Shown: positions 24,103 through 34,499, numbered from the stretch's first letter. The stretch: 64,000 nucleotides of DNA from Cohnella zeiphila (GCF_014212055.1 NZ_JACJVO010000007.1:1-64000), one strand, 5' to 3'. The notes: a model not told the origin generated them from the letters alone. Translations and numbers: made by a program.

Positions 24103-25893
24103 TTATTTATACAGCGGTCCGAAGTTCTCGCAGGCGCGGAAGTCGGCGCTCTCCGGATGATCGGTGCCGAACAGGCCCCATGCGCGAGGGCGGAAAATGC
24201 GTTCTTCGGCTACGTTGTGCATGCTGACCGGAATGCGAAGCATCGCCGCCAGCGTAATCAGCTCGTGGCCGATATGGCCGTAGCTGATCGAGCCGTGGTT
24301 CGCGCCCCAGTTGTCCATGACGTCGTACACGGTGCGGAAAGCGCCCTTGCCGGTCAGAATCGGCGCGAACCAGGTCGTCGGCCACGTCGGATCCGTCCGC
24401 TTGTCGAGCTTGTCATGCACGTCGGCCGGGAGATCCACCGACCAGCCTTCGGCGATTTGCAGCACCGGTCCGATGCCCTTGACCATATTCAGCCGCGACA
24501 TCGTCATCGGCATGCCGCCGCGCGTCAGGAAGTCGGACGAGAAGCCGCCCCCGCGGAAATATTCGACCGAGGCCGGACGCCAGGAAGTCGCGTCCAGGCA
24601 CTTCTTCGCCTCGTCTTCGCCAATCTCCCAGAACGGCTTCATGGCCGGCTTGCCGTCCCTCGTCTGTTCGCCCGAGCCGTCCAGCGCAGCCGAGCCGGAG
24701 TTGATCAGGTGCAGCAGGCCGCAGGCCGCGTCGCCGGACAGCTTGTGGCCCGTCACGCGCTCCACCGAAGACGGGCTCCAGTATGTGCGAACGTCCGCGA
24801 AAATTTGCGCGGTATTCGTCAGCAGGTAGCCGAGCAGCATGACGACGCCGTTGAGGCTGTCGTTCTCGGTCGCGACCAGATATGGCGAGCGGATGCCGTT
24901 CCAATCGAAGGAAGAGTTCAGAATCGCTTCCAGGAAGTCTCCGTTCGGGAAGTGGTCGGTCCACTGGCGCTGGCCTTGGAAGCCGGACACGATCGCGTTG
25001 TGGCCCATTGCTTCTTCGCCGAAGCCGAGCTCGGCCAGACGCGGATTGCCGACCATCAGGTCGCGGGCGATGATCGCCATCTTGACGACAGTCTCCCAAT
25101 CCTGATTCTTGCACTCGCGGGACTTCTGCAGCTGCGCCGGATTGTTGTCCGGTCCTTCGGCGCAGTTCGTCTTGACCCAAGCAAGCGCTTTCTCGAATTC
25201 CGCGGGATCGTAGATGCCTTCATCCATGCGGCGGACGAATTCCGACATATCGATGTACTCGTTGCGCATGCCGAGATATTCTTGGAAAAACGTATCGTTC
25301 ACGATCGATCCGGCGATGCCCATCGAGACGGAGCCCATCGACAGATACGACTTGCCGCGCATATAGGCGACGGCGAGGCCGGCCTTGGCGAAACCGAGCA
25401 GTTTGCCCTTGACGTCTTCCGGCACGGACGTGTCGCCCGAGTCCTGAACGTCCTCGCCGTAGATGCCGAACGCCGGGAGGCCTTTCTGCGCGTAGGCGGA
25501 CAGAACGGCGGCCAAGTAGACGGCGCCCGGACGTTCCGTGCCGTTGAAGCCCCACACGGCCTTCGGGATGGCCGGATCCATGTCCATCGTCTCCGTGCCG
25601 TAACACCAGCAAGGCGTCACCGTGATCGACACCCCGACGCCTTCCCTGCGGAACTTCTCCGCGGAGGCTGCCGCTTCGGCGACGCCGCCGATACACGAAT
25701 CCGAGATGACGCACTGTACCGGCTCTCCGTTCGGATAGCGCAGGTTCTCGGACAGCAGCGCCGCCACCGCCTTCGCCATGTTCATCGTCTGGTCTTCCAG
25801 CGATTCGCGCACGCCTTTGCGGCGGCCGTCGATCGTCGGCCGAATGCCGATCTTGGGGAATCCCCCTTGCCAACGGTGTTGTTGATCTGCCAT
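24103..25893 (-). CDS. fucI: L-fucose isomerase
   Basis: Metal-dependent aldose-ketose isomerase converting L-fucose to L-fuculose; some members also accept D-arabinose. The 596-residue protein matches FucI length (about 590). Family segments are [20 protein letters not shown] at the start, [43 protein letters not shown] and the C-terminal [13 protein letters not shown]. The second of two close ATG codons (25893) has GGAGG 7 nt upstream; the first is only 1 nt from it. First gene of the operon; operator and promoter lie between it and the divergent lacI-type gene. Confidence 0.95.
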   Translation of the reverse strand: MADQQHRWQGGFPKIGIRPTIDGRRKGVRESLEDQTMNMAKAVAALLSENLRYPNGEPVQCVISDSCIGGVAEAAASAEKFRREGVGVSITVTPCWCYGTETMDMDPAIPKAVWGFNGTERPGAVYLAAVLSAYAQKGLPAFGIYGEDVQDSGDTSVPEDVKGKLLGFAKAGLAVAYMRGKSYLSMGSVSMGIAGSIVNDTFFQEYLGMRNEYIDMSEFVRRMDEGIYDPAEFEKALAWVKTNCAEGPDNNPAQLQKSRECKNQDWETVVKMAIIARDLMVGNPRLAELGFGEEAMGHNAIVSGFQGQRQWTDHFPNGDFLEAILNSSFDWNGIRSPYLVATENDSLNGVVMLLGYLLTNTAQIFADVRTYWSPSSVERVTGHKLSGDAACGLLHLINSGSAALDGSGEQTRDGKPAMKPFWEIGEDEAKKCLDATSWRPASVEYFRGGGFSSDFLTRGGMPMTMSRLNMVKGIGPVLQIAEGWSVDLPADVHDKLDKRTDPTWPTTWFAPILTGKGAFRTVYDVMDNWGANHGSISYGHIGHELITLAAMLRIPVSMHNVAEERIFRPRAWGLFGTDHPESADFRACENFGPLYK

Positions 25894-25935
25894 ATTCATT
25901 CCTCCATTCGGATGGTTGATGTTACCGATAACTCT

Positions 25936-25964
25936 AAAGTAACAACGTTGCGTCTTGCTGTCAA
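25936..25964 (-). promoter_or_regulatory. fucI promoter with LacI-type operator
   Basis: On the - strand TTGACA (25959-25964), 17-bp spacer, TACTTT (25936-25941). The spacer contains the palindrome CAACGTTG at 25943-25950 with a central CG, as expected for LacI-family repressors; the adjacent divergent regulator is the likely ligand-dependent repressor. Confidence 0.65.
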
Positions 25965-26088
25965 TGCTCGATTTCGGTAAGATAGGAACAGCGAGGCGGC
26001 GCATCGCGCCGTCGCGCGAAGGAAGCGGACTTTTTCCCGAAAATCGGCGGATCGGACTACGGGAATCGGTTCGGAAGGAGTCAAGCGG

Positions 26089-27102
26089 ATGGTCACGATC
26101 TACGACATTGCGGCACGGGCGAACGTCTCGGCGATGACCGTGTCGAGAGTTATCAATAACACCGGCCGTATCAGCGAGAAGACGCGCGCCAAAGTCAAGC
26201 GCGTCATGGAAGAGCTGAACTATGTGCCGAACCAGATGGCCCGAAGCCTGGTGCTGCAGCAGACCCATCTGCTTTTTTTGCTGATTGCCGATATTACGAA
26301 CCCGTTCTATACGACGCTGGCCCGGGGCGCCGAGGACGCCGCGCGCAAGCTGGGGTTCCGGCTGCTGTTCGGCAACAGCGACGAGAACGGGGACAAAGAA
26401 CAAGAATATATGGACACCCTGCTCAAAATGCGGGTAGACGGCTTGCTGGTCGCCCCGGCGGGAGACGCTTCTCTCCCCCATCTGGAGACGCTGCGTAGGC
26501 ATCAAGTGCCGTTCGTGCTGCTCGATCGCGAAGTGCCGGGCGTGGAGAGCGATATCGTGCTCGGCGACAGCAAGGAAGGCGCCCGCCAGCTCGTCCGGCA
26601 CCTGTCGGAGAACGGGCATCGCCGCATCGCGATGATCAACGGCGCGTTGACCGTTTCTTCGGCCCGTCAGCGGTTCGAAGGCTACAAGGAAGCGCTGAAG
26701 CTGAACGACCTGCCCTACTCGGAGGAGTACGTGCTGGAGACGAGCTTCGGTCCCCGCGCCGATCTGTCGGAGATCGACCGCTGGCTCGGCCGCATGGATC
26801 CCCTGCCGACGGCGATCGTCGCCGGAAACAACGTGCTGGCGGTGGAAGTGATCCGCACGCTGAACGCGCGCGGTCTGCGGGTGCCGGAAGACATCTCGCT
26901 CGTCTGCTTCGACGACCTGGCCTCCTATGCCGAGATCGATCCGTTCGTGACGGTCATCTCGCAGCAGGCGTATCAGTTCGGCTATCTCGGCATGCAGATG
27001 TTGATCGACCGGATCCGGAATCCGGAGGAAGCGGGACCGTGGAAGAAGATCGTTCTCCCTTCCGAGCTGATCGTCCGCCGGTCCGTCAAAGCGGTTCGGT
27101 AG
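26089..27102 (+). CDS. LacI-family transcriptional regulator of the fucose-type operon
   Basis: A 337-residue LacI-type repressor: HTH and hinge ([32 protein letters not shown]) in the first 60 residues, then a periplasmic-binding-protein-like sensor ([45 protein letters not shown]). Divergent from fucI with a palindromic operator in the fucI promoter, so it most likely represses the operon until sugar or sugar phosphate binds. ATG 26089 follows GAAGGAG. Its 3' end overlaps the convergent LysR gene by 17 bp. Confidence 0.93.
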   Translation: MVTIYDIAARANVSAMTVSRVINNTGRISEKTRAKVKRVMEELNYVPNQMARSLVLQQTHLLFLLIADITNPFYTTLARGAEDAARKLGFRLLFGNSDENGDKEQEYMDTLLKMRVDGLLVAPAGDASLPHLETLRRHQVPFVLLDREVPGVESDIVLGDSKEGARQLVRHLSENGHRRIAMINGALTVSSARQRFEGYKEALKLNDLPYSEEYVLETSFGPRADLSEIDRWLGRMDPLPTAIVAGNNVLAVEVIRTLNARGLRVPEDISLVCFDDLASYAEIDPFVTVISQQAYQFGYLGMQMLIDRIRNPEEAGPWKKIVLPSELIVRRSVKAVR

Positions 27103-27976
27103 CGGACAGCCTTTTAAAATAATCCGCAACGACCTCGCGGAATTCCAGAGCGGCCCGTGAAAGGTACCGGTTCTTGTTCCGCAATAAAGCGATCTCCCGT
27201 ACCAATGCGTGATTCTCTACTTCGAGATAATGAACTGGCTCTTGCGGGATTCTCGCCGTGCTTGGGATGAAGGCGATCCCGATCTCGGCTTCGACAAGAG
27301 CGCTTAGCCGCGCAGGCTCGTCCCCCTCATAAACGTACTTGGGCTCGAAACCGGCCTCCTGGCAAAACGAGTCCAAAAAATCGCGGGCGCCGTAGCCTTT
27401 CTTGACGCCGACAAAGGTTTCGTCTCTTAGTTCCGCGAAGGTTACGCTGCTGCGGCCGGCCAGCCGGTGCCCTTTGGGAACCGCTACGAGGATGGGGTCG
27501 ACGAACACGACTTGACATTCGATGTCATCCTCTTCAACAGGGGGCGAAGACAAGCCGAAATCGACTTCTCCCCGATGAAGAAGCGCAACCATCTTCTGCA
27601 TGCTCACCATTTGCACATGAAATTGGATATGCGGCCGCTTTTTCCGAAACTCCCGAAGGATATTCGGCAAAGAACTCGCAGTGGTCACCGCCAATTCCAG
27701 AGTGCCGTGTTCCGGACCGGACAAATCGCTAAGTTCCTGCCTTCCCTGTTCCAACTCGAACAAAGCTCGTTCCGCTCGGCGAAGGAACTTGCTTCCGAAC
27801 CCGTTCAAACGAAGCTTCCTTCCAGCCCGGTCGAACAGCGGAACCCCTAGATCCTCCTCCAGGCGCTGAATCGTTTTGCTCAGTGACGATTGGGTGACGT
27901 GCAGGCTTCGAGCAGCCTCGGTCACATGCTCCAACCGGGCTACCGCGAGAAAATATTGCAGCTGAAGCAGCTCCAT
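27086..27976 (-). CDS. LysR-family transcriptional regulator
   Basis: A 296-residue LysR regulator: N-terminal winged HTH ([41 protein letters not shown]) and a two-lobed effector domain from about residue 90 ([42 protein letters not shown]). It resembles the CynR/GltC-like branch but its effector is unknown. Divergent from the MFS transporter across 114 bp, so control of that transporter is the simplest proposal. Confidence 0.92.
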   Translation of the reverse strand: MELLQLQYFLAVARLEHVTEAARSLHVTQSSLSKTIQRLEEDLGVPLFDRAGRKLRLNGFGSKFLRRAERALFELEQGRQELSDLSGPEHGTLELAVTTASSLPNILREFRKKRPHIQFHVQMVSMQKMVALLHRGEVDFGLSSPPVEEDDIECQVVFVDPILVAVPKGHRLAGRSSVTFAELRDETFVGVKKGYGARDFLDSFCQEAGFEPKYVYEGDEPARLSALVEAEIGIAFIPSTARIPQEPVHYLEVENHALVREIALLRNKNRYLSRAALEFREVVADYFKRLSATEPL

Positions 27977-28090
27977 GCCGACCCTCCCTTATTCCTTTCA
28001 ATCCATAAAATCATAGCACAAAATGCGTTGGAGTAAATGCAAGGTTTCCGGTAAGCTGATCTCATCACGCTTATGGGGGAACTTAAAAAA

Positions 28091-29476
28091 ATGAATGCTC
28101 GCGGCACAGGATTGATGATATCCGTTGGACTGGGGATCTTGTTGAACCCCTTGAATTCTTCGATGATTTCCGTTGCGATCGCAAGGCTGCAGCAGGTGTA
28201 CGGCCTGAACTATTCCGCCGTTTCCTGGATCATCTTTTCGTTCTATATTGCGAGCGCGGTCGCTCAACCTGTCGTAGGCAAGGCGAGCGACTTGATCGGC
28301 CGCAGACGGATCTTCCTTACCGGTCTTGTCGTTTCCTTCGCCGCCTCGCTGCTTGCTCCCTTGTCGCCGAATTTCGGATGGCTGATCGTAGCCCGCGTCG
28401 TGCAATCGATCGGAACCAGCATGATGGTTGCGGTCGGAATGGCTCTTGTGCGGATTCATATGACGGAGAAGCAAGGGTCCGCGCTGTCCGTCTTGTCGAT
28501 TTTCATCTCCGGCGCCGCGGCCATCGGCCCGTTCGTAGGCGGGGTTCTGCTTCAGTGGTGGGATTGGCAGGCGATCTTTATCGTCAATCTTCCTTTCGTT
28601 GCGGCGAGCTTTCTGCTGGCATGGAGGATGATTCCCGCAGACGATCCGGCAGAGTCCGCTGCACGCGGCAAGATGTCCTGGCGAAAAGGGTTGGAATGGA
28701 TGGACGCGACAGGAGTGCTTCTCTTCACGATCGGTCTGGTTGCGCTTCTCGTCGCAGTGCTGTCGACCCAGTCATCCGGGCAGCTCTCCATCCGAAATCT
28801 GGCGACCGGCTTGCTCGGACTCGCAGCGCTGGGGTTATTCATAAGTCATGAGTTCAAAACGGCGTCGCCCTTCATTCCTTTGCGCACCTTTGCGCGTTAT
28901 CCCGCCCTGACTTGGGTCAACGTTCAATTCGTCCTCGTGAACTTGCTTTTTTACGCGCTTTTTTTCGGGCTTCCGTCCTATTTGCAAACGGTGCGCCATG
29001 TCGGCGAATTTCATACGGGAATTCTCATGCTGACTTTAGGCCTCTGCTCGCTCGCCGCTTCGCCGATCGCGGGACGGTGGATCGATCGCTCGGGGCCGAA
29101 GCCGGCCTTGGTGCTCTCCGCTATCTTGATGACATTGGGTTCCTTATGGCTCGCGACTTTGAATTCGACCTCGCCGGTCGTCAGCGTAAGTCTGGCGCTG
29201 GCTGCTTTCGGCATTAGCAACGGGCTGAACACGGTCGGCATGCAGGCGGCTTTGTTCCAAAATTCTCCGAAGGAAATAGCGGGCGTCGCTTCCGGACTGT
29301 TCAATACATCGAGATATTTGGGCACTATGCTGTCTTCCTTGTTGACGAGCGTCGTTATGGCGGGGCAGTTCAGCGCCGGAGGGTTTCGGCGGCTCGGAAT
29401 AATTCTCACGGTCCTTGCAGCGGTATTGATCTGGATGAATCTGCGGCTTCGGAAGGACAGACAACGGAACAAGTAG
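28091..29476 (+). CDS. MFS multidrug-type transporter, 14 helices (DHA2-like)
   Basis: A 461-residue major facilitator with about 14 hydrophobic segments. Motif A follows TM2 (GKASDLIGRRRIF) and motif C-like antiporter sequence is in TM5 (IFISGAAAIGPFVGGVLL), as in proton-driven drug exporters of the EmrB/QacA type. ATG 28091 has GGGGGA about 10 nt upstream; an ATG at 28073 lacks a ribosome site. Probably regulated by the adjacent LysR protein. Ends at a shared bidirectional terminator. Confidence 0.9.
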   Translation: MNARGTGLMISVGLGILLNPLNSSMISVAIARLQQVYGLNYSAVSWIIFSFYIASAVAQPVVGKASDLIGRRRIFLTGLVVSFAASLLAPLSPNFGWLIVARVVQSIGTSMMVAVGMALVRIHMTEKQGSALSVLSIFISGAAAIGPFVGGVLLQWWDWQAIFIVNLPFVAASFLLAWRMIPADDPAESAARGKMSWRKGLEWMDATGVLLFTIGLVALLVAVLSTQSSGQLSIRNLATGLLGLAALGLFISHEFKTASPFIPLRTFARYPALTWVNVQFVLVNLLFYALFFGLPSYLQTVRHVGEFHTGILMLTLGLCSLAASPIAGRWIDRSGPKPALVLSAILMTLGSLWLATLNSTSPVVSVSLALAAFGISNGLNTVGMQAALFQNSPKEIAGVASGLFNTSRYLGTMLSSLLTSVVMAGQFSAGGFRRLGIILTVLAAVLIWMNLRLRKDRQRNK

Positions 29477-29478
29477 CG

Positions 29479-29519
29479 AAAAAACGGCATCGTTCCTAAT
29501 CGGGAACAATGCCGTTTTT
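29479..29519. terminator. bidirectional terminator between MFS and PAP2 genes
   Basis: CGGCAT-GTTCC pairs with GGAAC-ATGCCG (one mismatch) with A and T tracts on both flanks, so it can stop both converging genes. Confidence 0.85.
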
Positions 29520-29520
29520 G

Positions 29521-30180
29521 TCAGGCCGCGCTGGATATGGAACGGGTTCTTCTCGCCTGAAGCGATCGGAACGTGCCGATCGTGGCGGCCAGCCAGCAGC
29601 CGCTGAGCAGATAGCCGCCGATGACGTCGCTCGGGTAATGAACGCCAAGGTAGATGCGGCTGGCTCCGATCGCGAGAATATAGACGGCGGCGACGGCCGC
29701 GATCAGCGCTTTCCCCCATCCGTTTCTCACGTGCCGCCACAGCAGGTATACCGTAATTCCGTACAAGCTGAGCGCCGCCATCGCATGGCCGCTCGGGAAG
29801 CTGTAGCCGGCTTCCTCTGCGATTCGGTGCAGCGAAGGGCGCTCTCGGCCGACCGCGTTTTTGACCGCCGTATTAAGCAAAGTCGAGCCGCCGAGCGCCA
29901 TTACCACCATCAGCAGCTCCCATCGGCGGCGCAGCGCGAAAAAGAGAAAAGCCATGACCAGAAGCGCGGCTCCCACTACCGGCTTGGTTCTGCCCGAAGC
30001 GGAGAGAGCTTCCGCGAGCCGGGTCATGCCCGGCGATTCCATCCCCTGCCAGAAGCGGATCTGCCGCAGATCGAAGGAATAAATCCGATGCGTGTCGATC
30101 AGCAAGGCGAACGCTCCGAAAGCAAGGAGACAGATGAAGCTGATCAGCCACGCGCGGCGCGGGCCGGTCGATTTGTTCAA
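29521..30180 (-). CDS. PAP2-superfamily membrane phosphatase
   Basis: A 219-residue membrane phosphatase with the three PAP2 signatures: KNAVGRERPS, PSGHAM and SRIYLGVHYPSDV. Five or six membrane helices are visible. Substrates could be undecaprenyl pyrophosphate or phosphatidic/phosphatidylglycerol phosphate. TTG 30180 is chosen because GAGGGGG lies 6-7 nt upstream and it overlaps the preceding stop as TTGA. It therefore forms a coupled pair with the metallophosphoesterase. Confidence 0.88.
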   Translation of the reverse strand: MNKSTGPRRAWLISFICLLAFGAFALLIDTHRIYSFDLRQIRFWQGMESPGMTRLAEALSASGRTKPVVGAALLVMAFLFFALRRRWELLMVVMALGGSTLLNTAVKNAVGRERPSLHRIAEEAGYSFPSGHAMAALSLYGITVYLLWRHVRNGWGKALIAAVAAVYILAIGASRIYLGVHYPSDVIGGYLLSGCWLAATIGTFRSLQARRTRSISSAA

Positions 30181-31325
30181 TGTGTATCCCCCTCGAAACG
30201 AACCGTGATTTGAATGATCTCGGAACGGCTGGCGAGCCGGATCGGCGGCCCCCACGTGCCGTAGCCCGAAGAGACGAAAGCGTGCATCTGCTTCTTGCGC
30301 AAATAACCCCAGTCAAGCTCGAACATCCGGCGCGTAATCCAATGGTTCGGCGCCATCTGCCCCCGATGAGTGTGGCCGGAGACGAGAATGTCGACGCCGG
30401 CGGCCGCGGCCAGGTCGTACCGGGTCGGTTGATGATCCATCACGATGATCGGCAGCCAGTCGTCGAAGGAAGAGACGAGTTCCGCGATCGGCAGCCGGCC
30501 TTGCGGTTCCATCGATTCGGCCGTTTTGTCCTTGCGCCCCGCGATCTGGATCGCCCCTCCGACCGTGACGGTCTCGTCCTGAAGGACGGGGATGCCGATC
30601 TGCCGCATCTTCTCGACGTATTCGGGAATGTGGCCGCCGTAATATTCATGGTTGCCCAGCACCGCGAATACGCCGTATTTGGCTTGCAGCCGGGCCAGTC
30701 GGCTGCTCATGTCGCGGCGCAGAAAAGGCTCGACGGTGTCGTCGATAACGTCGCCCGCCAGCAGCACGACGTCCGGCTTCCAATCGTTCACGAGCGGCAG
30801 CAGGCGGTCCAGATGGCGGTTGCCGACGACATTGCCCAGATGGATGTCGGAGACGACCGTAATCTTTAGCTGCTTCAGGTTCCCGGCCTTCTTGTCGACT
30901 TGAATGTCGTAATGGCGCACGATAGGGCTCCAGGCGTTGCGGGATCCCCAGACCATGAGCGCAACGAGCAGCGCGAGAACGGCGAAGCCTTCCACGATCG
31001 CGAAAGTGCGGGAGAACGCTCCCGCCAGCCGGGCGATGCCGGCAACGAGATCCGCCGCAACCAGCAGAATCAGTCCGAATTCGATCACGGCGAAATAATA
31101 GGAGCCGATCACCTTGAACAGACGGAACAGGGATCTTGGACGAACCGGGATGCGGCCCAGCAAATACGAGAACGCGATCAGATAGAGTATAATCCAATAG
31201 AGCGCGGGCGGCACGTCCGCTCCCAGCAGATGCAGGAAATAAGTCCCGTGCCAACCGAGATAGAAGCTGACGACGGCGAAAATCAGGAGAACGGGCAGCA
31301 GAAAAAAGACGATTCGTCTCAACAT
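30177..31325 (-). CDS. membrane metallophosphoesterase (YkuE/YaeI-like)
   Basis: Four N-terminal membrane helices (about residues 1-130) precede a calcineurin-type phosphoesterase domain with metal motifs SDIHLGN, AGDVIDD, GNHEYYGG, and SGHTHRGQM. Members hydrolyse phosphodiesters or UDP-diacylglucosamine-like lipids; this substrate is not known. I use the ATG at 31325 (GAGGTG 10 nt upstream, 382 residues); the earlier ATG 31343 is possible. Coupled to the PAP2 gene. Confidence 0.86.
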   Translation of the reverse strand: MLRRIVFFLLPVLLIFAVVSFYLGWHGTYFLHLLGADVPPALYWIILYLIAFSYLLGRIPVRPRSLFRLFKVIGSYYFAVIEFGLILLVAADLVAGIARLAGAFSRTFAIVEGFAVLALLVALMVWGSRNAWSPIVRHYDIQVDKKAGNLKQLKITVVSDIHLGNVVGNRHLDRLLPLVNDWKPDVVLLAGDVIDDTVEPFLRRDMSSRLARLQAKYGVFAVLGNHEYYGGHIPEYVEKMRQIGIPVLQDETVTVGGAIQIAGRKDKTAESMEPQGRLPIAELVSSFDDWLPIIVMDHQPTRYDLAAAAGVDILVSGHTHRGQMAPNHWITRRMFELDWGYLRKKQMHAFVSSGYGTWGPPIRLASRSEIIQITVRFEGDTH

Positions 31326-31400
31326 CCGGTCGCAGCACCTCATCTACGATTCATGATGGAAAATATTATAGCACATTCGGCCCGAGGCCGAACGTCCCGG

Positions 31401-33455
31401 TTAATTCTCGATCAACCGGGTCGGCGACGACCGATACAGCAGCTTGAGCCGGTGAAGCGCGCGCGTGCAGCCGACATAGAGCAGCTTGGCGTCCCGAGGA
31501 CCGTAGGCCGAATCGTCCGCGTCCGCCAGCAGCACCGCGTCGAACTCCAGCCCCTTGGCCAGATAGACCGGGACGATCGTCAGCCCGCCTTCGTACGCCT
31601 GCTGATCCGCGCTCAGCAGCGCGCTCTCGATTCCCCGCTCGCGCAGGCCGGCGTGCAGCTCCCGGCACGTCTGCGCCGTCCGGCACAGCACCGCGATCGT
31701 TCCGAGCTCCGTCCGCTCCCGCCAGGCCCGAAGCGTTCGCGCCGCGGCGTCCGCGAGATTGCCGTCGCCGATCGCCTCCGTCTCGACCGGATCGCCGCTT
31801 CGGAACACCGGGACGGCCGGCTTGACTCCGCCATCCATCCCCTTCAGAATCCGGTTGGCGAATTCAATGATCTCCATCGTCGAGCGGTAGCTGCGGTCAA
31901 GCTCGTAATAGGCAGTCTCTTCCGGCGCGAACAGTTCGGTCAGCTCGGACCAGCGCCTGATGCCGGCGTAGTCGTGGATGCCCTGCTGCAGGTCGCCGAG
32001 CACGGTCATCGATGCCCTACGCTGCACGCGCCTCAATACCGCGAGCTGCAGCGGGGAATAGTCCTGCGCTTCGTCGATGACGATGTGGTCGTACGGCTTC
32101 TCTTCCGTCCCGAAGAGCCGGAGCTGCACCAGCGCGAGCACGGCCAGGTCTTCCGGGTCCACCTCGGCCGGCTTGCGCTTGCCGCCGCCCTTGGGCAATG
32201 CGAATTGGCTCGGGAACGCGGCCGCATACCACTGCACCGCGCTCGGAGCCGGAAGCTTCGCCGCGTATGCCTTCCATTGGGCCGTCGCTTTGGACTTGAC
32301 CGTCTTGTCGCTCCAGCGGACGCGCCCGATCTGGATCTCCATCCACCGCTTCAGCCGGTTCAGCAGCCGCTCCCGCCGTTTCAGAACCGGCTCGTCCGCG
32401 GGTTCCTCGCGGAACCAGCCGCGGATGTGGGCGGCTTCCAGCCGAAGCCCGGGTTCCGGGCTGAACGGGAGATCGGGGATCAACTCCTCTTCCCATCGGT
32501 CAAGCGCCTCCTCCAGGCGGTTCAGGAACGAGAGGCTCCCTTTGCGCCGGCCCGGCGCCTCGTCCTTCTCCCGATCCGTCACCGGGCGTTCGAACCAGCG
32601 CTCCAGCGTGTCCGTACCGGGTTTGAGCGCGACGCCGCCGCCCAGCAGCTCCATCGCCCAGTCCGCGAACGTCGTCTGGCGAATGTCGCCGACTCCCAAC
32701 TCGGGCAGCACCCCGGATATGTAGCCCAGGAACATCCGGTTCGGAGCAAGAATCATCATCCGGTCCGCCCGTACTTTGTCCTGGTAGCGGTAGAGAAGGT
32801 ATGCCAGCCGATGGAGCGCGACCGTCGTTTTGCCGCTTCCGGCGACCCCCTGGATGAACAACGCCCTGTTCTTCTCCGTCCGGATGATCGCGTCCTGCTC
32901 GCTCTGGATCGTCGATACGATGTCCCGAAGCTTGTTGTCCTTGCTCTCGCCCAACCGGTGAAGCAGGAACTCGTCCGTGACCGCGCCGGTATCCTCCTGT
33001 CCTTCCGTATAGCTGTCGATGACCCGCTGCAGCTGCCCTTGGCGGATAAGCAAATTGCGCTTCAGCGCGATCGTGCCTTCCACCGTGCCGTCCGGCGATT
33101 CGTACGACACGTTCGGATCTCCTCCGGCGAATGAATAGAACAAGCTGGATACCGGCGCACGCCAGTCGACGACGAGCGGATGCCGGCCCGCTTCCTCGCC
33201 GACGCCGGCTTTGCCGATATAGAGCGGCACGTTCGCGGCCGCGCCTTTCTCCCGGAAATCGAGCCTGCCGAAGTAAGGCTCCTTGGCGGCCGTCTCCAGC
33301 CGGCGCTTGCGCTCCTGGCGCAGCTCGTCCAGCGTTTGCTCGGTGAAGTCGTTGCCGACATACCGGGGGCCGATGCCCGCAAGCTGCGAGCGGATCTCCG
33401 CGTTCACCCGCTCCAAGTACCGTTCTTCCTCCAGAAACTTCAGATCCTGCGACAC
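31401..33455 (-). CDS. helD: HelD-like UvrD/Rep-family ATPase
   Basis: A superfamily-1 ATPase of the HelD type, which binds RNA polymerase and recycles it rather than acting as a DNA repair helicase. At 684 residues it is shorter than the Bacillus subtilis protein (about 770). The N-terminal coiled coil (EEERYLERVNAEI..., about 1-70) is followed by Walker A GVAGSGKTTVALHR near 215, motif II VIDEAQDYSP near 500, the SYRST motif and the C-terminal YVGCTRALHRL. GTG 33455 has AGGAGG 7 nt upstream. Divergent from uspA. Confidence 0.9.
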   Translation of the reverse strand: MSQDLKFLEEERYLERVNAEIRSQLAGIGPRYVGNDFTEQTLDELRQERKRRLETAAKEPYFGRLDFREKGAAANVPLYIGKAGVGEEAGRHPLVVDWRAPVSSLFYSFAGGDPNVSYESPDGTVEGTIALKRNLLIRQGQLQRVIDSYTEGQEDTGAVTDEFLLHRLGESKDNKLRDIVSTIQSEQDAIIRTEKNRALFIQGVAGSGKTTVALHRLAYLLYRYQDKVRADRMMILAPNRMFLGYISGVLPELGVGDIRQTTFADWAMELLGGGVALKPGTDTLERWFERPVTDREKDEAPGRRKGSLSFLNRLEEALDRWEEELIPDLPFSPEPGLRLEAAHIRGWFREEPADEPVLKRRERLLNRLKRWMEIQIGRVRWSDKTVKSKATAQWKAYAAKLPAPSAVQWYAAAFPSQFALPKGGGKRKPAEVDPEDLAVLALVQLRLFGTEEKPYDHIVIDEAQDYSPLQLAVLRRVQRRASMTVLGDLQQGIHDYAGIRRWSELTELFAPEETAYYELDRSYRSTMEIIEFANRILKGMDGGVKPAVPVFRSGDPVETEAIGDGNLADAAARTLRAWRERTELGTIAVLCRTAQTCRELHAGLRERGIESALLSADQQAYEGGLTIVPVYLAKGLEFDAVLLADADDSAYGPRDAKLLYVGCTRALHRLKLLYRSSPTRLIEN

Positions 33456-33484
33456 GTCGTTTCCTCCTTGTTTCTAAACCTTAT

Positions 33485-33513
33485 TTCAAAAAGGGGCAAA
33501 ATGGTTATATAAT
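33485..33513 (+). promoter_or_regulatory. sigma-A promoter of uspA
   Basis: TTCAAA at 33485-33490 and a perfect TATAAT at 33508-33513 are 17 bp apart, about 50 nt upstream of the uspA start. Confidence 0.65.
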
Positions 33514-33563
33514 GGTTACGATACTTCTCAACTTCAACCGAATCCAGAAAGAGGTGCTTTCCC

Positions 33564-33989
33564 ATGTACTCCAAACTGCTTGTCGCATTCGACGGCTCCA
33601 ATCTGGCCAACAAAGCGCTCCGCCACGCCGTGGAGCTGGCCGGCCGCTACGATGCCAAGCTCGTCGTCATTCACGTTTACGAAGTGCCGATTCTGAATTC
33701 GGGGGATATGCTCATCGCGGCGCCGGAGGAGTGGAGCCGGCAGTACGCCGATCATTCGGTCAAAGTGCTCGATTCGGCGAAGAGTCAAGTTCCGTCCGAG
33801 CGCGGAGCCGAGTTTAAGCTGCTCCAGGGCAATCCGGCGCAAACCATCCTGGAGACTGCGGCGGACTGGGGTGCCGATCTGATCGTCATGGGCAGCCGCG
33901 GACTCGGCGGCATTCGCGAATTCGTGCTCGGCAGCGTCAGCCATAATGTCGTGCAGCATTCGAAAGTTCCGGTGCTGGTCGTAAAATAA
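33564..33989 (+). CDS. universal stress protein (UspA family)
   Basis: A 141-residue single-domain UspA protein. It starts with KLLVAFDGSNLANKAL and ends with the ATP-binding signature GSRGLGGIREFVLGSVS, so it belongs to the nucleotide-binding class. Role is stress physiology in general terms; no specific partner is indicated. ATG 33564 follows AAAGAGGTG. It has its own promoter and terminator. Confidence 0.93.
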   Translation: MYSKLLVAFDGSNLANKALRHAVELAGRYDAKLVVIHVYEVPILNSGDMLIAAPEEWSRQYADHSVKVLDSAKSQVPSERGAEFKLLQGNPAQTILETAADWGADLIVMGSRGLGGIREFVLGSVSHNVVQHSKVPVLVVK

Positions 33990-34037
33990 CCCCGCAAACG
34001 ATAGGGATCAATGAAGCGCGTCTTGCGCGCGCCGAAC

Positions 34038-34082
34038 GCAAAAGGTTGGACGGAAGCGAGCATCCGCCCAACCTTTTTTTTG
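34038..34082 (+). terminator. terminator of uspA
   Basis: AAGGTTGG-CGG pairs with CCG-CCAACCTT and is followed by eight T residues on the + strand. Confidence 0.85.
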
Positions 34083-34119
34083 CGCTTGGCTTCAGCCTTC
34101 CCCCAAGCGACCCTCATCC

Positions 34120-34389
34120 CTATTCTTCGCGCCACGCCGCTTCCGCCGCGTCGATCAAGCTTCCGAACAGCTCATCGTCCGTTTCCAGCGCGTCTTCCAC
34201 CGCTTCGATCTCTTCCTCGCTGCCCGATTCGTTCAGGAAGAACAGGGAATGGCTCCATTCCGAGCCCTTATCGCTCTGTAGGGTCGCCTCGTAGGGCTGC
34301 TTGTGCCCTTCCGCCTCGAACTGCACGTGAGCCACATAGCCGTTCACTTCGTCATAGCTCGTTCTTGCTCCCAGAATGCGAAGCTTCAT
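34120..34389 (-). CDS. small acidic protein of unknown function
   Basis: An 89-residue protein I do not recognise. The first half predicts a beta meander (MKLRILGARTSYDEVNGYV, AHVQFEAEGHKQPYEATL), the second half is very acidic (GSEEEIEAVEDALETDDELF) and probably helical. There is no signal peptide or membrane segment. ATG 34389 has AAGGACGG upstream. It stands alone between uspA (convergent) and the NlpC/P60 gene (divergent). Codon pattern and ribosome site support a real gene. Confidence 0.7.
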   Translation of the reverse strand: MKLRILGARTSYDEVNGYVAHVQFEAEGHKQPYEATLQSDKGSEWSHSLFFLNESGSEEEIEAVEDALETDDELFGSLIDAAEAAWREE

Positions 34390-34499
34390 CCGCTCGAATC
34401 CGTCCTTTCCGTCGATCGATTTCCTTTATCATACCAAATCCCCGGACAAGCTTACAGTCCTCCGCTTATTTTGCATTCTTCTCAAAAAGGTTGCAATTC

